Assembly (NCBI GenBank): GCA_963580285.1
Contig: OY757013.1
Span: 153,997,900-154,061,899 of the forward strand
Direction of reading: 5' to 3'
DNA length: 64,000 bases
From: Lucinisca nassula
Taxonomy: Eukaryota > Mollusca > Bivalvia > Lucinida > Lucinidae
The notes beneath the pieces were generated by a model. It did no database searches. It was not told where the DNA came from and saw only the letters and a program-made list of their open reading frames with translations. Every line of letters begins with the position of its first letter. Positions within the stretch are counted from its first letter, which is position 1. This document shows, piece by piece, positions 31,580-42,394 of this stretch. Both the position numbers and the translations under genes were made by a program.

Positions 31580-32874
31580 CGAGGGTAGGCTGAAAAGTTC
31601 TGAGCCTGACCAAGATCCAATGGTTTGTCCATGCTGAAAGTGCCTTATTTTTCAACATAGTCTCCCTTCCTGTCCACACACTTCGTCCAGCGATGCTGGA
31701 GTCCTTGGATCCCAGTGGTATAGAAGGTCTCATCTTGGTCCCTGAAAAACTCCTCCACAGCAGCTATCACCTCCTCGTCTGACCGATAATGCTGCCCAGC
31801 CAAGTGCTTTTTCATGTTTGGAAACAGGAAATAATATGATGGAGCTAGATCAGGTGAATACGGAGGGTGATCGACAAGTGTGAAGCCAAAGTAATGCACA
31901 TCAGCCATTGCGACAACCGATTTATGAGCAGGCGCATTGTCCTGATTGAACAAGACCCCTTTTGCCAATTTTCCGGGTCGTTTAGCCTTAATTGCTTTTC
32001 GCAATTGTTTTAGCAGATCTGCATAATACTCCCCATTAATTGTTCTGCCCTTTTGAAGGTAATCTATGAATATTATACCCTTGGCATCCCAGAACACTGT
32101 TGCCATCACCTTCCCTGCAGAGGAGACGACCTTTGCCTTCTTTGGAGGGGGTGAGCCAGGGTGCTTCCATTGCATGGATTGTCTTTTGGTCTCTGGCTCA
32201 AAGTGATGAACCCAACACTCATCCTGAGTGACAAAACGGTCAAGAAAACCATCTTGGTCTGCTTCAAAAAAAGCCAAGTTGGCTTGTGACAGGTTCAGCC
32301 TGGTCAACTTTTGGTCAGGCGTCAAAAGCCGTGGCACCCATCTGGCGGAAACCTTCGACATTCCTAATTCACTGTGTAGAATGTTCTCTTCTCGTTCACG
32401 GGAGATGTCAACAGTGTTAGCTAACTGATTCACAGTTAAACGCCTGTCATCCATCACGGCCCTGTGGACTTGGCTGATTGTTTCCTCAGTTGTTGCCGTT
32501 GTGGGTCGTCCACACCGGCCATCATGTTCAAGGCTCTCCTTGCCCATCTTAAAATTTGCTGCCCACCTTTTCACGGTTGCATACGAAGGAGCATCATCCC
32601 CTAATGTATCAACCATATCGGCATGAATGTCCTTAGGAGCAAACCCCTTTTTATGGAGGTACTTGATGACACCACGATGCCAGATTTTGTCCATTTTCTC
32701 AAAAACGTGCTAGTATCAATTTTCAGAGTCTAGAATTTCTACGTTATTGCAGGTAAACTTGAACTCATTTGAGTCAAATCAAGTAGTAAAGGTTTGGATT
32801 AAATGAATATAAAATTTCATGGCTGTTCGATGCCTGCTTCTTGGTCAGGCTCAGAACTTTTCAGCCTACCCTCG
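31580..32874 (-). mobile_element. Complete mariner element
   Basis: The element is 1295 bp with 36-bp perfect inverted ends (31580-31615 and 32839-32874, beginning CGAGGGTAGGCTGAAAAGTT) and TA duplications at 31578-31579 and 32875-32876. It encodes one transposase frame. It landed immediately beside the end of MITE-G. Confidence 0.95.
31645..32694 (-). CDS. Mariner transposase, third catalytic Asp replaced by Tyr
   Basis: The protein is 349 residues, a normal mariner length. Helix-turn-helix DNA-binding domains occupy about residues 1-115, with the GRP linker (CGRPTTA) at 61-67. The WVPRLL motif follows at about 119. The cut-and-paste catalytic domain has Asp158 (TQDECWVHHF) and Asp252 (NQDNAPAH). 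Mariners have a third Asp 34 residues after the second, in the motif YSPDLAPSD. Here residue 287 (codon 31834-31836) is Tyr, giving LAPSYYFLF, a single GAT to TAT change. The frame is otherwise unbroken, so the enzyme would probably bind its ends but not cut. The start is the first ATG after the inverted repeat. Confidence 0.95.
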   Translation of the reverse strand: MDKIWHRGVIKYLHKKGFAPKDIHADMVDTLGDDAPSYATVKRWAANFKMGKESLEHDGRCGRPTTATTEETISQVHRAVMDDRRLTVNQLANTVDISREREENILHSELGMSKVSARWVPRLLTPDQKLTRLNLSQANLAFFEADQDGFLDRFVTQDECWVHHFEPETKRQSMQWKHPGSPPPKKAKVVSSAGKVMATVFWDAKGIIFIDYLQKGRTINGEYYADLLKQLRKAIKAKRPGKLAKGVLFNQDNAPAHKSVVAMADVHYFGFTLVDHPPYSPDLAPSYYFLFPNMKKHLAGQHYRSDEEVIAAVEEFFRDQDETFYTTGIQGLQHRWTKCVDRKGDYVEK

Positions 32875-32876
32875 TA

Positions 32877-33433
32877 TTTGAATCGGCGTGTTTTCATTAT
32901 GATAACTAAGATATCTGAAGACCTAAAATGACAGTTACGAATTTACTCCCAAAATAATCAATCGGCTATCAAAATAGGATACACGTGCACAGACACACAC
33001 GTTCTGTTTTGTTTTCTGCCATTCAATTCTCTACAATCTCGTTCTTGCTACACGTTCAGTGAAATTCCGCAATTAAGACCCCCTAAATTTAAGATTAATT
33101 CTGCTTAAAAAAGCTTATTTGGTAGGTTGCGGTTATTCTCTTCTGCATACAGTGTCTGCTGATAAGAGACCAGCTTTGGGACTGTTCAAAAGTGGTCTTA
33201 AAGACCACTTTTGAACAGTCCCAAAGGTGGCCTTAATTTAGAAATTTTACTGTATTGTGTTGGGGTTTTGAAAGCGCCTCTTTGTCATTATAATTCCAAT
33301 TTTCCATCATTATGTACAATTCGAGCGATTTGATTGGTTGGAATAAAAGTTTTATACTTCGATTAATTTCATGAGCAAGAATCTCAGAACTATTTCACAC
33401 AGCGACAGGTGGTAATATAACGTGACGTCAAAG
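32877..33433. mobile_element. Spacer with MITE-G copy (33057-33252)
   Basis: 33057-33252 is an uninterrupted MITE-G with ends CAGTGAAATTCC and ACTG and a central hairpin ACTGTTCAAAAGTGGTCTT..AAGACCACTTTTGAACAGT. The remainder shows no gene. Confidence 0.65.
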
Positions 33434-36400
33434 TGCACGTTTAGAAGCCAGGTATGCCTATGCCGTGGCCTGTTCTCCGTCTGTCCGTCGTTAACTTATC
33501 ACATTTTCTGAAACTTGCGGGTAACAATAATTATTACATGCATTTTGAACTGGAAGTCAGATTAACCTGATATCTGGTGGCATCCTTGCGACACGGAGAT
33601 TCAAATTTGCTAAAATGGTTCTGTTTGAAGTTCCAAGATGACCGCCATTTTTTCAGACGACATCTCCTCTCGAACCAAAAGTCGACTTGAGCTGAAACTT
33701 GATGGGGGTATCGGGGTGACATTGAGATTCAGATTTGCCTTGGCCGCCATCTTGAAATTCTAGAGAGGAGAGGACTATCTAATGTTATATAACTTGTGTC
33801 CAATCCCATTGTTTAAAAGAACACAATAAAATATGTTCAATTTAAATTTGGAAATTCTTCAAACGACATCTCCTGAATCAAGGGTCGAATTGAGCTGAAA
33901 CTTGATGGGAAACATCGGGATGACATGGAGATTCAGATTTGCTAAAATGGTTCTGTTCCGATATCAAAGATGGCAGCCACAGCAATGGCAGCCATCTTTA
34001 AAGCTTCAATGGCGTCTCCTCCCGAACCAAAGGTCCTGTTCATAAGTAGTTCATAAGGTTCAAAATCAAAGGTGACGCTAAGCCATTTCTTTGAAATTGC
34101 AGCAGAGTCTTTATATTTTGACATTTTCAATACGTTTTGATGGACCAGACTTCAAGCGCCTGTGGTCGAATTGAGCTGAAACTTTATGGGAGGATTCGGA
34201 ATAACATGGAAATTCAGATTTGCTAAAATGGTTCCGTTCGGATTTCTAAGATGGCCGCCACGGTAGCCATCTTGAAATTCTTCAAACGACATCTCCTCCC
34301 AAACCAAAGTTCGAACTGAGCTGACACTTCAGTGATTAGAGGCACAGGGGTGACATGGAGATTCAGATTTGCTAAAATCGTTCCGTTTCTCTATTCAAGA
34401 TGGCCGCCATCTTAAAATTCTTCAAACAACATCTTCTCCCGAACCAAAGGTCGAATTGAGCTGAAACTTGATGGGAAACATCAGGGTGATATGGCGATTC
34501 AGATTTGCTCAAATTATTCCGTTCAAACATCCAAGATGGTTGCTATGATGGCCATCTTGAATTGCTTCAAACGATATCTCTTCCCGAACAAAAGTCCAAT
34601 TGAGCGGAAACTTGATTGGAGGCACCAGGCTGACATGGATATTGAGATTTGCTTAAATTGTTCTTTTCCGATATCCAAGATGGCCACCATGGCAACCATT
34701 TTGAAAGTATGCAAACTACATCTCCTCCCAAACCAGAGGTCTGATCAAACTGAAACCTGATGGGAGGCATCGGGGCGACCTCGAGATTCAGATTTGCTTT
34801 TTTTTTGGTTTTGGTTAAACGGCCCTTCAAGATTATTTCACTCATATCGAGCCGATCGTTAATCAGAGGTGGGGGAAAACCGGAGTACCCGGAGAAAAAC
34901 CACATGACCTTCCGTTGCAGTACTTGGCGTCTCACATGTGACCCGAGCGAGGCTCGAACCCACAGCGGTGAGATACCTAATGACTAAGAGTCTGCGCTCT
35001 TATCCACTAGGCCACGGAGGCCCGTACAGATTCGCTTAAGTCAATCCATTCCGATATCCTAAATGACCACGATGGTGGTCAACACGGCCATCTTGAAGGT
35101 TTTCAAACGACAGCTGCCAAACCAGAGGGTGGATCAAGTTGAAACTTCATGGAGGGCATTAGGGCGAAATGGCGATTCGGATTTGCTGATATTGTTCTGT
35201 TCTGATATACAAGATGACCTCTATTGCGGCCATCCTGAAATTCTTCAAATGACATCTCTTCCCGAACTAAGGGATGGGAAGTTCATTGGAGGCATTGGGG
35301 TGACATGGAGATTCAGATTAGCTAAAATTGTTCTGTTCCAATATCCAAGATGGCTGCGCATGGAGGCCATCTGGAAATTCTGCACAAGACATCTCCTCCG
35401 AAGCAGAGAAACTTGATGGGAGGCAATTTAGCGACGTGAAAATTCGGATTTGCTAAAATATTTTACATTCCGATATACAAGATGGCCACCATAGCGACCA
35501 TCTTGAAATTCTTCAAACCACATCCCCCATCCCCACTGAACCAAAGGTTGGGTGGAGCTGAAACTTGATTGGTGGCATGGGGGCAACGTGGTGATTCAGA
35601 TTTGCTGAAATTATTTTGTTCTGTTATTTAAGATGGCTTCCATGTTGGCGAGCTTGAAAATCTTCGAACCACATCAAGTTGAATTGAGCCAAAACTTGAT
35701 GGAAGGTATTGGGGTGACATGTAGATTCATACTTCGTCGTACCATTCCGTTTTGATATACCAAATGGCTGCCATGTTGACCATCTGGAAAATCTTCAAAC
35801 CAGATCTGCTACAAAATGGTCTGTTACGTCGAGTTGAAATTGGTGGGAGGCATTTGTGTGACATGGAGACTCAGAACAGCAGTAGTTGTTGCATTATGAT
35901 ATCCCAGACGGCGGCCATTTTGAAATTCTTCAAAGCACCGGTTTAGTCATTGCTTATAAGATTGACAGGGAGGCGCAGCTCAGGTGTTGTCAGTATATGT
36001 CAAACTCGCCGAGTCCACAAGAATATTGGGTATTTTTTTTTTTTTTTTTTTTTTGCAAGCGGTCATATACAACACAGCTTTACATGTGTAACACTTGAAT
36101 TCACATGATTGGTTGGCTGATAACAGAACAGGCCAAAGGCAGGTGCAAAAGCCAAACTATACACTTCCTCTCTGCATCAATGTCATCTCTTCCTGAATCC
36201 TAAATCGGTTAAAGGCATTTATTCTTGATTATCATTTCATTACATAATATTATGTAGCCCTCAGTGCTGACTGAAGAGAAGTCTTCTGTCTTCAACAGGT
36301 AAGGGGCCTCCTTGGGGAAAATCAATAATTGACTAACTGTTAACTAGAGTGTACCTTATTGATTTTCCCCTTTAGTGCCTCAGTCAGGGGATTCAACATG

Positions 36401-36662
36401 AGCTACTAATCTCTCTATTTAGGGCTGCCTTTGATCTGCTATAGACAGTATATTCCAGGCGGGAATAAAACAATTATGAACACACCGTGTGTCCTACTGT
36501 CTAAGAATAAATGCCTTTAAGCTGTTCGGAAACTTAATCAGAGCATCAAGGTAACATGTAGATTCAGAATTGCTCAAGGCAATGTGATCTGATAGACAAA
36601 ATTACCACCAAGACACAATGTAATATATGATCAGCCTCATCCTTGTGATCGAGTCAGGCTCT
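33434..36662 (+). mobile_element. Tandem-array element, type O
   Basis: A leader with CTGTCCGTCGTTAAC is followed by about fourteen diverged units of about 150 bp. Each unit has CATCTCCTCCCGAACCA, GAGCTGAAACTTGATGGGAG, GACATGGAGATTCAGATTTG and a CCAAGATGGCCGCCAT box. A tRNA-SINE interrupts one unit (34799-35026). The tail near 36620-36665 reads GTGATCGAGTCAGG then CTCTTGGGCCTC. The final 600 bp are less clearly repetitive and include a T run at about 36030-36052 and an inverted pair (GGGGAAAATCAATAA..TTATTGATTTTCCCC, 36314-36372). Confidence 0.65.
34799..35026 (-). mobile_element. tRNA-derived SINE inside the type O array
   Basis: Read on the minus strand it begins with a tRNA-like head with an A box (GTGGCCTAGTGGA) and B box (GGGTTCGAGCCTC). 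A central block with TTTTTCTCCGGGTACTCCGG resembles conserved cores shared by several animal SINEs, and the element ends in a short A-rich tail. Target duplications CAGATTTGCT and CAGATTCGCT (34789-34798, 35027-35036) differ at one base. Confidence 0.85.
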
Positions 36663-37457
36663 CTTGGGCCTCTAGTTCTAATAAATGTCCCCAAATGATT
36701 GCACTATGCTTTTTTGTTGCTTTTGATTACTCGAGTTTGTTAAAAAATGGAGATGTAAATGCTTTTTAATACATGTCTTATAAGGCAGAACTTAGAGATG
36801 AACATTTATCTGTTTTCCTTCGGTCTTGTGAATTTATAATCATGAGTTTTATTGTGTTGTTGTTGTTTTCAATGACATGGGTGAAAGACAGTTTTTATTG
36901 TCATTATTGTTATTAGTATAATATAGAGATCGACCATGGTTTTTCATGCATTAACATTCGCCGGGTCCCGAGGAAGCTGTTTGAACATGATGCCGCCAGG
37001 CCGAATGTTCAAATATCTTCCGAGGGATCCGGCAAATATTAATGCAATGAAATAACCATGGACGATCGTTGTTCTTGCATAACTTATACGTCTCCGACAA
37101 GGAATTTTGGCGAAAATGCCCAAAAGCTCCAAATAAACTCCATATAAACTCGAACCAACATGGCGGCCAGTTCAGAATGTTGATTACAATGACGTTGTTA
37201 CACAGTACCCATCTGACGTCATCATAGAACCCTAAAATGCTACGTTCAGGGCGATAACATTACGTCACTCAACGTAACGTAAACAAAGCAAGGCCAGGCT
37301 TGTGATATCAAAAGCTCAAAAACCATGTTCAAACAGCACGTGAATTTCATGATTTGAACTGTTTGAGCACGGCATTCGGTCCATTTGACAATGGCTTCAA
37401 ACAGCCATGCCAATAGATATTTATGCAAGAATTATTATTATTATTTCATGGCCATGC
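36663..37457. other. No gene; imperfect fold-back at 36934-37066
   Basis: The 36934-37066 block is an imperfect inverted repeat with CGACCATGGTT..ATTAACATTCGCCGG and its complement, probably a MITE. A second inverted pair (TTCTTGCATAA..TTATGCAAGAA) brackets about 37073-37435. No coding region is supported. Confidence 0.5.
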
Positions 37458-37679
37458 CATCAGGTTAACAAGTCCGTGAAACGAATACCCCTCGTAACCC
37501 GATTTTGGGGTTTAAGGGGTTATTAAAAATTTTCCTTATTTTGGCTCTTTGATTGTGGCGGTTTTAACGAGCACTCACAATCTATATTTGGGCTAGAAAT
37601 AAGAAAATATCAAACAATTTCATTTGAAAAAAAAGTTAGTTCTGGAGATTTTAGCGCAAGGGTATGTTATCGTGATGCG
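37458..37679. mobile_element. MITE-C variant with one hairpin arm lost
   Basis: The end CATCAGGTTAACAAGTCCGT is followed by TTTTCCTTATTTTGGCTC and a shortened hairpin (GATTGTGGCGGTTTTAACGA, ending in ACTCACAATCTATA). Confidence 0.6.
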
Positions 37680-37797
37680 TTGATGTCTTGTCTTTATCAC
37701 TTTAAGCGCTAAGCAAACTTTAAAGTTTGGCATTTTACCGGTATCGATTCTAATGGTATGTGAAGTTGTAGTTACCGGTAAAATATCTGCCACAGAT

Positions 37798-38092
37798 CAT
37801 CGCGAAAACACGCCTATATAGTTTTGACCCTCTTGCACCCCACTTTTATATAGTAAGACTGGGGTTTGCAGTGGTATACATTATTTTTCTTCTGTCAAAA
37901 ACATAGATTGTGGGTACTCTTTAGAAACGCCTCCACGAGGCGACTCGGGGTACTCTTTAGAAACGCCTCCACGAGGCGGTTCTAACGAGTATCCACCGTC
38001 CTTGTTTTTGAGCAGAAATGGGTCTTAAAATGTTCATTTTTTTTTTCGCGGTAAAATTTACAATGTATTTATATAGGTGTGTTTTCGTAATG
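37798..38092. mobile_element. MITE-C copy with duplicated hairpin arm
   Basis: The ends are CATCGCGAAAACACGCCTAT and ATAGGTGTGTTTTCGTAATG. The left arm unit GGTACTCTTTAGAAACGCCT occurs twice (37913 and 37949). Confidence 0.75.
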
Positions 38093-38514
38093 TTTGCTAG
38101 CATCCACTCGGGGCATTTGTGTTAACTGGGGACTTGTTTTGGTACGGATGAGCAGTCCCTCATTTCAAAAGTCATCATCATTGATAGGGGTATAAAAGCA
38201 CTATAGGAAGCATCCAGTAAATGCAAGGCAAATGCAATTCTTTAAAAGCACACGTTGAACCTAAATCTGGTCTATGTGTCTTTATCTTTTACAAGTTCAT
38301 GTGAGAACTCACACATTTAGATACTAGCATTTGGTTTACTTAACCTATTCAAATGCCAGGTATTGCATTAGAACGGCTTTTTGAAGAAGATTTATTTTTT
38401 CCCTACTGACTGCCGATAGACATAAATATAAACTTCCTAGAACCGATTTCTTTCCATTAATTGCTTCTAAAATTATCCTCGGTATTTATCATTTATATGT
38501 GATATATTTGTTTT
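38093..38514. other. No gene recognised
   Basis: AT-rich unique-looking DNA without long frames or visible repeats. Confidence 0.5.
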
Positions 38515-39591
38515 AGCTCACCAGAGCCGTAGGCTCCAGGGGAACTTTAAGGATAAAGTCGTCCGTCGTCGTCGTCGTTTTCGTCGTCTGCGTCGTCACC
38601 ATTTTCAAATGACGTCCTCAGAAACTGCTAGGCCATTTGTAACCAATTTTTTGTGGAGCCTCCATGGAGTTTCTTCGTGGGATCTTGGTCACATTATCAA
38701 GATGGTCGTCATGCCCAAAAAGAAGTTCAAATCTTCTTCTCAGGAACCTTGAAAATTGTCCTTGTTAGCACAGATTCAGTATTTTTTTAGCTCAGCTGAG
38801 CCGCAGGCTCCGGGGTAGCTTATAGTCGTCCATCGTCGTGTCGTCCACACTTTAAAACTGCAATATATTTTCAGCCTACAAGCAGATCTCAACCAAATTG
38901 TATCTGTAGCGTGTCTTTGGTGGGGGATTGCCTGCATATGCTTTTCAGGAAAATTGCTCCGGAACATTGGTTGCTATGGCAACTGATGGGCTTACTATGG
39001 GAAAGTACTTGTGAACACCCAAGCTTTTTCATTTTTGCTGGATCTTCATGAAACTTGCAAATAACAATGACATCCATAAAATCTCGAACAAGTTTGTAAA
39101 TGTGTCATATCGGACCAACAGAAGCAGAGATGTGACCCATTGATTATCAAAATGTCCATTTTGACCAAGTGAACAGGGTAGCGTCTTCATGTTTTATCGT
39201 ATTTTATTTATTTATTTTTGTAGGATATTAATAGCTGAGCTACGTCACACTGATTCTCAAAAATGGCCATTTTAGAACTTGTGAACAGCGTAGCTTCTTC
39301 TTATTTTTTTTTTTTTTTTTTTTTTTTTTTGATCTTTGTGGAACTTGCAGGTAACATTACTTTTTATCTTTGTGAAACTTGCAGGTAACAATTCCGTGCA
39401 TACTGGGCTGATAGAAACCAAGTTACATGTGGTGCCTCTATGTGATGAGGCAATGACAATTTATCGGTGGGATTGAAGTGACATAAAAACATAGCTGCAA
39501 AATGACCAAATATGGTGAAACCTTTAAAAATCTTCTTCTCAGAAACCAAATGGCCGATGACCTTGAAACTGTGTATGCAGCAATTGGGATT

Positions 39592-39895
39592 AAGCCCCCG
39601 CCCATCGGGGCTTGAAGAAATAGATGGGCTGCACGTTGCTTCCACGCAGAGCTGAAACCGACCCACACATGAGTACTGGTAAACAGCTTAGATGATCTAA
39701 GCCTGCCCAAGCAATGTGGTGTGAGTTGGCCCGTCCATGCTTATAAACCCTATTGGTTTCATTGGACGGTAGGGCTTGAGATGTCATGTCATCTCAATGT
39801 CGGGTAAAAGTCCCACAGAATTGGAAGCGACGTCTCCAAAATGACCTTTATAGTGTTGACGGGGACCTTAAAACTTCAAATCAAATCAAACAATT
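39592..39895 (+). mobile_element. SINE-F, near-complete copy
   Basis: It runs from CCCCCGCCCATCGGGGCTTG through CTTATAAACCCTATTGGTTT to the 3' tail GTGTTGACGGGGACC..ATCAAATCAAACAA. The same body is seen about a dozen times in the window. Confidence 0.8.
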
Positions 39896-39984
39896 GGGAT
39901 TTAGGCCCTACCAAGTTTGATGATCTTCAGTCGACCTTGACTTTTCTTTTGTCAAGGTAAACCTTTGTCACTTAGACCTTTGTA

Positions 39985-40295
39985 GCCGGCCTCGCTAGCT
40001 CAGTCGGATGCGCGTCTGACTGGTGATCAGGAGTACGCGGCTTCGATACCTGCCGGTGTCGGCAAAATTCTTTCGTGGAGATTGGTCATGAAATCTTTTC
40101 TACGGCCATTCTCTCCCTTCCGCTGATTCATGAAAGGCGGCTATCAGCTTCTTGCGAAAGAATATGCACTGTGCTGGTTAACCGTTTACCTATATGCCTG
40201 CCCAGGAAAAGTGTGGATAGGTAAACTGACCAGCTAAAAACGACCTAAAACAGTGTTGACTGGGCCGTTAAACTCCAATACAAACAAACAAATAA
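39985..40295 (+). mobile_element. tRNA-derived SINE with 12-bp target duplication
   Basis: The head GGCCTCGCTAGCTCAGTCGG has an A box (TAGCTCAGTCGG), and a decayed B box (GGCTTCGATACC) follows. The 3' end reads GTGTTGACTGGGCCGTTAAA and CAAACAAACAAATAA. The duplication TAGACCTTTGTA at 39973-39984 and 40296-40307 marks the insertion exactly. It is not a functional tRNA gene. Confidence 0.9.
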
Positions 40296-40711
40296 TAGAC
40301 CTTTGTATGGTAAAACATCAAAACAATGGATTTTTCGTATTTTCATCAGAATTGATATTTGCAATCAGCTGAATGGAAGTTGATAATTATGGCTTAGATG
40401 AATGTCATGTCCATATATGGTATAAAGGACGTGAAGTTCTTCATTTTAGGAACTGAAAGGCCTATGTCCTTAAAACTTAATATGCAGCATTTGGACCTGA
40501 TACATCAGATTTCACAATAATTTGACATCAGCGATTTCTGTGTGGACCTGTCCTTAGATTTTTCAGGCCACCAATGTTTGTTTAAAAATAGCTGCCATGG
40601 AGACCGGGCCAGGCTCTCTCACTTGAGCTTTGGTGAGCATAGTGGCCCATGGGCCTTTTGTTATTTTATACGAGAATTTTTCAAAAATGTGACATTGTGT
40701 TTAGAATATAC

Positions 40712-40823
40712 TATCAGGGAGAGGTAACTCATTTAAAATAGTTTGTCTCCCTTGTCAATAGGGGTCTACTTTTAAAGGAAAGAATTTCCTCTGCGGAGCA
40801 AATTCTTTCCTTTTAGAGATACA
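40712..40823. mobile_element. MITE-H fragment
   Basis: GAGAGGTAACTC and the hairpin AAAGGAAAGAATTTCCTC..GAGCAAATTCTTTCCTTTT match the left half of MITE-H. Confidence 0.6.
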
Positions 40824-40826
40824 GTA

Positions 40827-41467
40827 GAACATCAGTGGCTCGAACAACTATTACTCGTTTACCAGGAATAAGTCGAACCCGTTTTTTAGTCTGCCAAGGG
40901 AAGTTCTCGAAGTACGAAATAGTGGGGCGCCTCCGCCCATCAGGGCTTGAAGAAATAGATTGGGCTGCACGGTGCTTCCGCGCAGAGCTGAAACCGACAG
41001 AACTTGAGTACTGGTAAAGAGCTTAGATCAAAGTTTGCCCAGGAAAAGTGATGCAAGTCGGACCGCTCCTTAAACCCGTGCGTTTCTATTGGTGGTAGGG
41101 CTTGAGATGTCATTTCATCTCAATGTGGGGTAAAAGTCCTACAAAATCGGAAGCAACGTCTCCAAAATAACCTTAATAGTGTTGACGGGGACGTAAAACA
41201 TCAACTCAAACAAACAAAAACGAAATAGTGAGAGATAATTCAGGGAGATATCTTCCCTTATTTTGTAAATGTATGCTGTGTGTACTCATTAGAATCGCCC
41301 CAATGAGGCGATTCTAATGAGTACACACAACATACATTGAAGAACACCGAAAACAATCCCACAGTAATCTCAATTATGCCTCCTGGTATGGCACCAATAG
41401 CTATAGAAACCATCTCTGGCTCCAACAACCCCTGTTTCGAACAAAATTCCATGGTCCCCATCGAAGT
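40827..41467. mobile_element. MITE-I (pogo-like ends, TA target) interrupted by SINE-F
   Basis: The left end CAGTAGAACATCAGTGGCTC and the inner text match the MITE-I at 45810-46155. A central hairpin (about 41267-41340) has arms GTATGCTGTGTGTACTCATT..AATGAGTACACACAACATAC. The copy is split by SINE-F at 40925-41219. Its right end (CCATCGAAGTTCGAGAA) is degenerate. Confidence 0.7.
40925..41219 (+). mobile_element. SINE-F, complete copy with 11-bp target duplication
   Basis: The duplication ACGAAATAGTG occurs at 40914-40924 and 41220-41230, which fixes both ends. The copy is 295 bp and ends in CAAACAAACAAAAA. The 5' part (GGGCGCCTCCGCCCATCAGG) has no clear tRNA box pair, so the source of its promoter is unknown. 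Confidence 0.9.
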
Positions 41468-41486
41468 TCGAGAATAGAGTATTTGC

Positions 41487-41590
41487 CGTTTACAGGAAAG
41501 CGAAATGAAAGTCTACTGAGTACAGAGTTATCTTTCTTGAACAAAATGGCTGAAAATGTACCAGGTGCATCCGTTCATCTTAAAGGTGGT
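41487..41590. mobile_element. MITE-H right-end fragment
   Basis: The text AAAATGGCTGAAAATGTACC and CATCTTAAAGG resembles the right end of MITE-H. The short frame over it is therefore not a gene. Confidence 0.45.
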
Positions 41591-41943
41591 TTCGGTGATG
41601 TATGTTATGTAAAACTGATTCCTAGTGACCGTAACACCATGGCACTGATTAATTTTCCACATCGAGTTTAACACATTTGAGCTATAACCCATACGCATCC
41701 TTAGCCTGAACAATATACCATATGCATACGGGTTGACGTCACAGTGCGTTATCTCCCGCTCGTATCGCTAGAGGACGTCGATATAACCAAATGTCCTACA
41801 TGATTGTTATTACCGGTGCGCATGTTTAATATCAAATTCAGATCATTTCCTAAAGTATTTCATTTGCGTTTTGAATTTTAGCATGGAATCTTAGTAAATG
41901 TTTAAGTGAACGTGCTCTTATTCTTCCAAGTTACATATATTAA

Positions 41944-42394
41944 CCATTGACCTGCTGAATATTTATATATGCCACACCCACTACTGATTATCAACCAATC
42001 CGATTAAATTCATAAACTGAATGACAATAAATGGAGATCCTGATCAGATGGCTTCTTCAGAAGTCATCATTGTTTGAAAGATAAGGCATATCCGGGCCCC
42101 ATCACGAAAACACGCCTATATAATTTTGACCCCCTTGAACCCCACTTTTATACAGTAAAACTGGGGTTTCCGGGGGTATAACTTATTTTTCTTATTTCTG
42201 CTCTAAAATATAGATTGTGGGTACTCGTTAGAACCGCCTCGATGAGGCGGTTCTTACGAATGCCCACAATCTATATTTTGAGCAGAAATAAGAAAAATGT
42301 CACATTTTTTCATTGTAAAATTTTCATGTTTTCGGCGATAAAGGTGGCAATGTATTTGTATAGGCGTGTTTGCGTAATGCCAGAAGGCCAAGGG
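41944..42394 (+). mobile_element. MITE-A copy interrupted by MITE-C
   Basis: TTAA duplications lie at 41940-41943 and 42395-42398. The left part is CCATTGACCTGCTGAATATT through GGCATATCCGGG. A complete MITE-C then interrupts it (42103-42380), and the right end CCAGAAGGCCAAGGG follows. Confidence 0.75.
42103..42380. mobile_element. MITE-C, complete copy nested in MITE-A
   Basis: The ends are CATCACGAAAACACGCCTAT and ATAGGCGTGTTTGCGTAATG. The central hairpin (42185-42298) has arms of about 50 bp, TCTTATTTCTGCTC..GAGCAGAAATAAGA outside and GAACCGCCTC..GAGGCGGTTC inside. Confidence 0.88.

Larger units (their letters stand above)
38515..40662 (+). mobile_element. Type L element(s) with two nested SINEs
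   Basis: L heads occur at 38515 (AGCTCACCAGAGCCGTAGGC) and again at 38789 (AGCTCAGCTGAGCCGCAGGC), both followed by GTCGTC-type runs. A single L tail lies at about 40633-40662 (GGTGAGCATAGTGGCCCATG, GGCC, TTTTGTT). The body holds a T26 run (39306-39331), SINE-F (39592-39895) and a tRNA-SINE (39985-40295). The two heads suggest one L element inserted in or fused to another. Confidence 0.6.

Noticed and set aside
34567..34935. 122-codon minus-strand frame
   Set aside because: It crosses from the 150-bp array into the SINE insertion, so it cannot be a real gene.
39985..40060. tRNA-like sequence considered as a tRNA gene
   Set aside because: The B box is decayed and the sequence continues into a SINE body with a CAAA tail and a 12-bp target duplication. 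The same holds for 34950-35026.
41483..41671. 62-codon frame (MPFTGKRNESLL..)
   Set aside because: Much of it resembles the right end of MITE-H and it has no domain signature.
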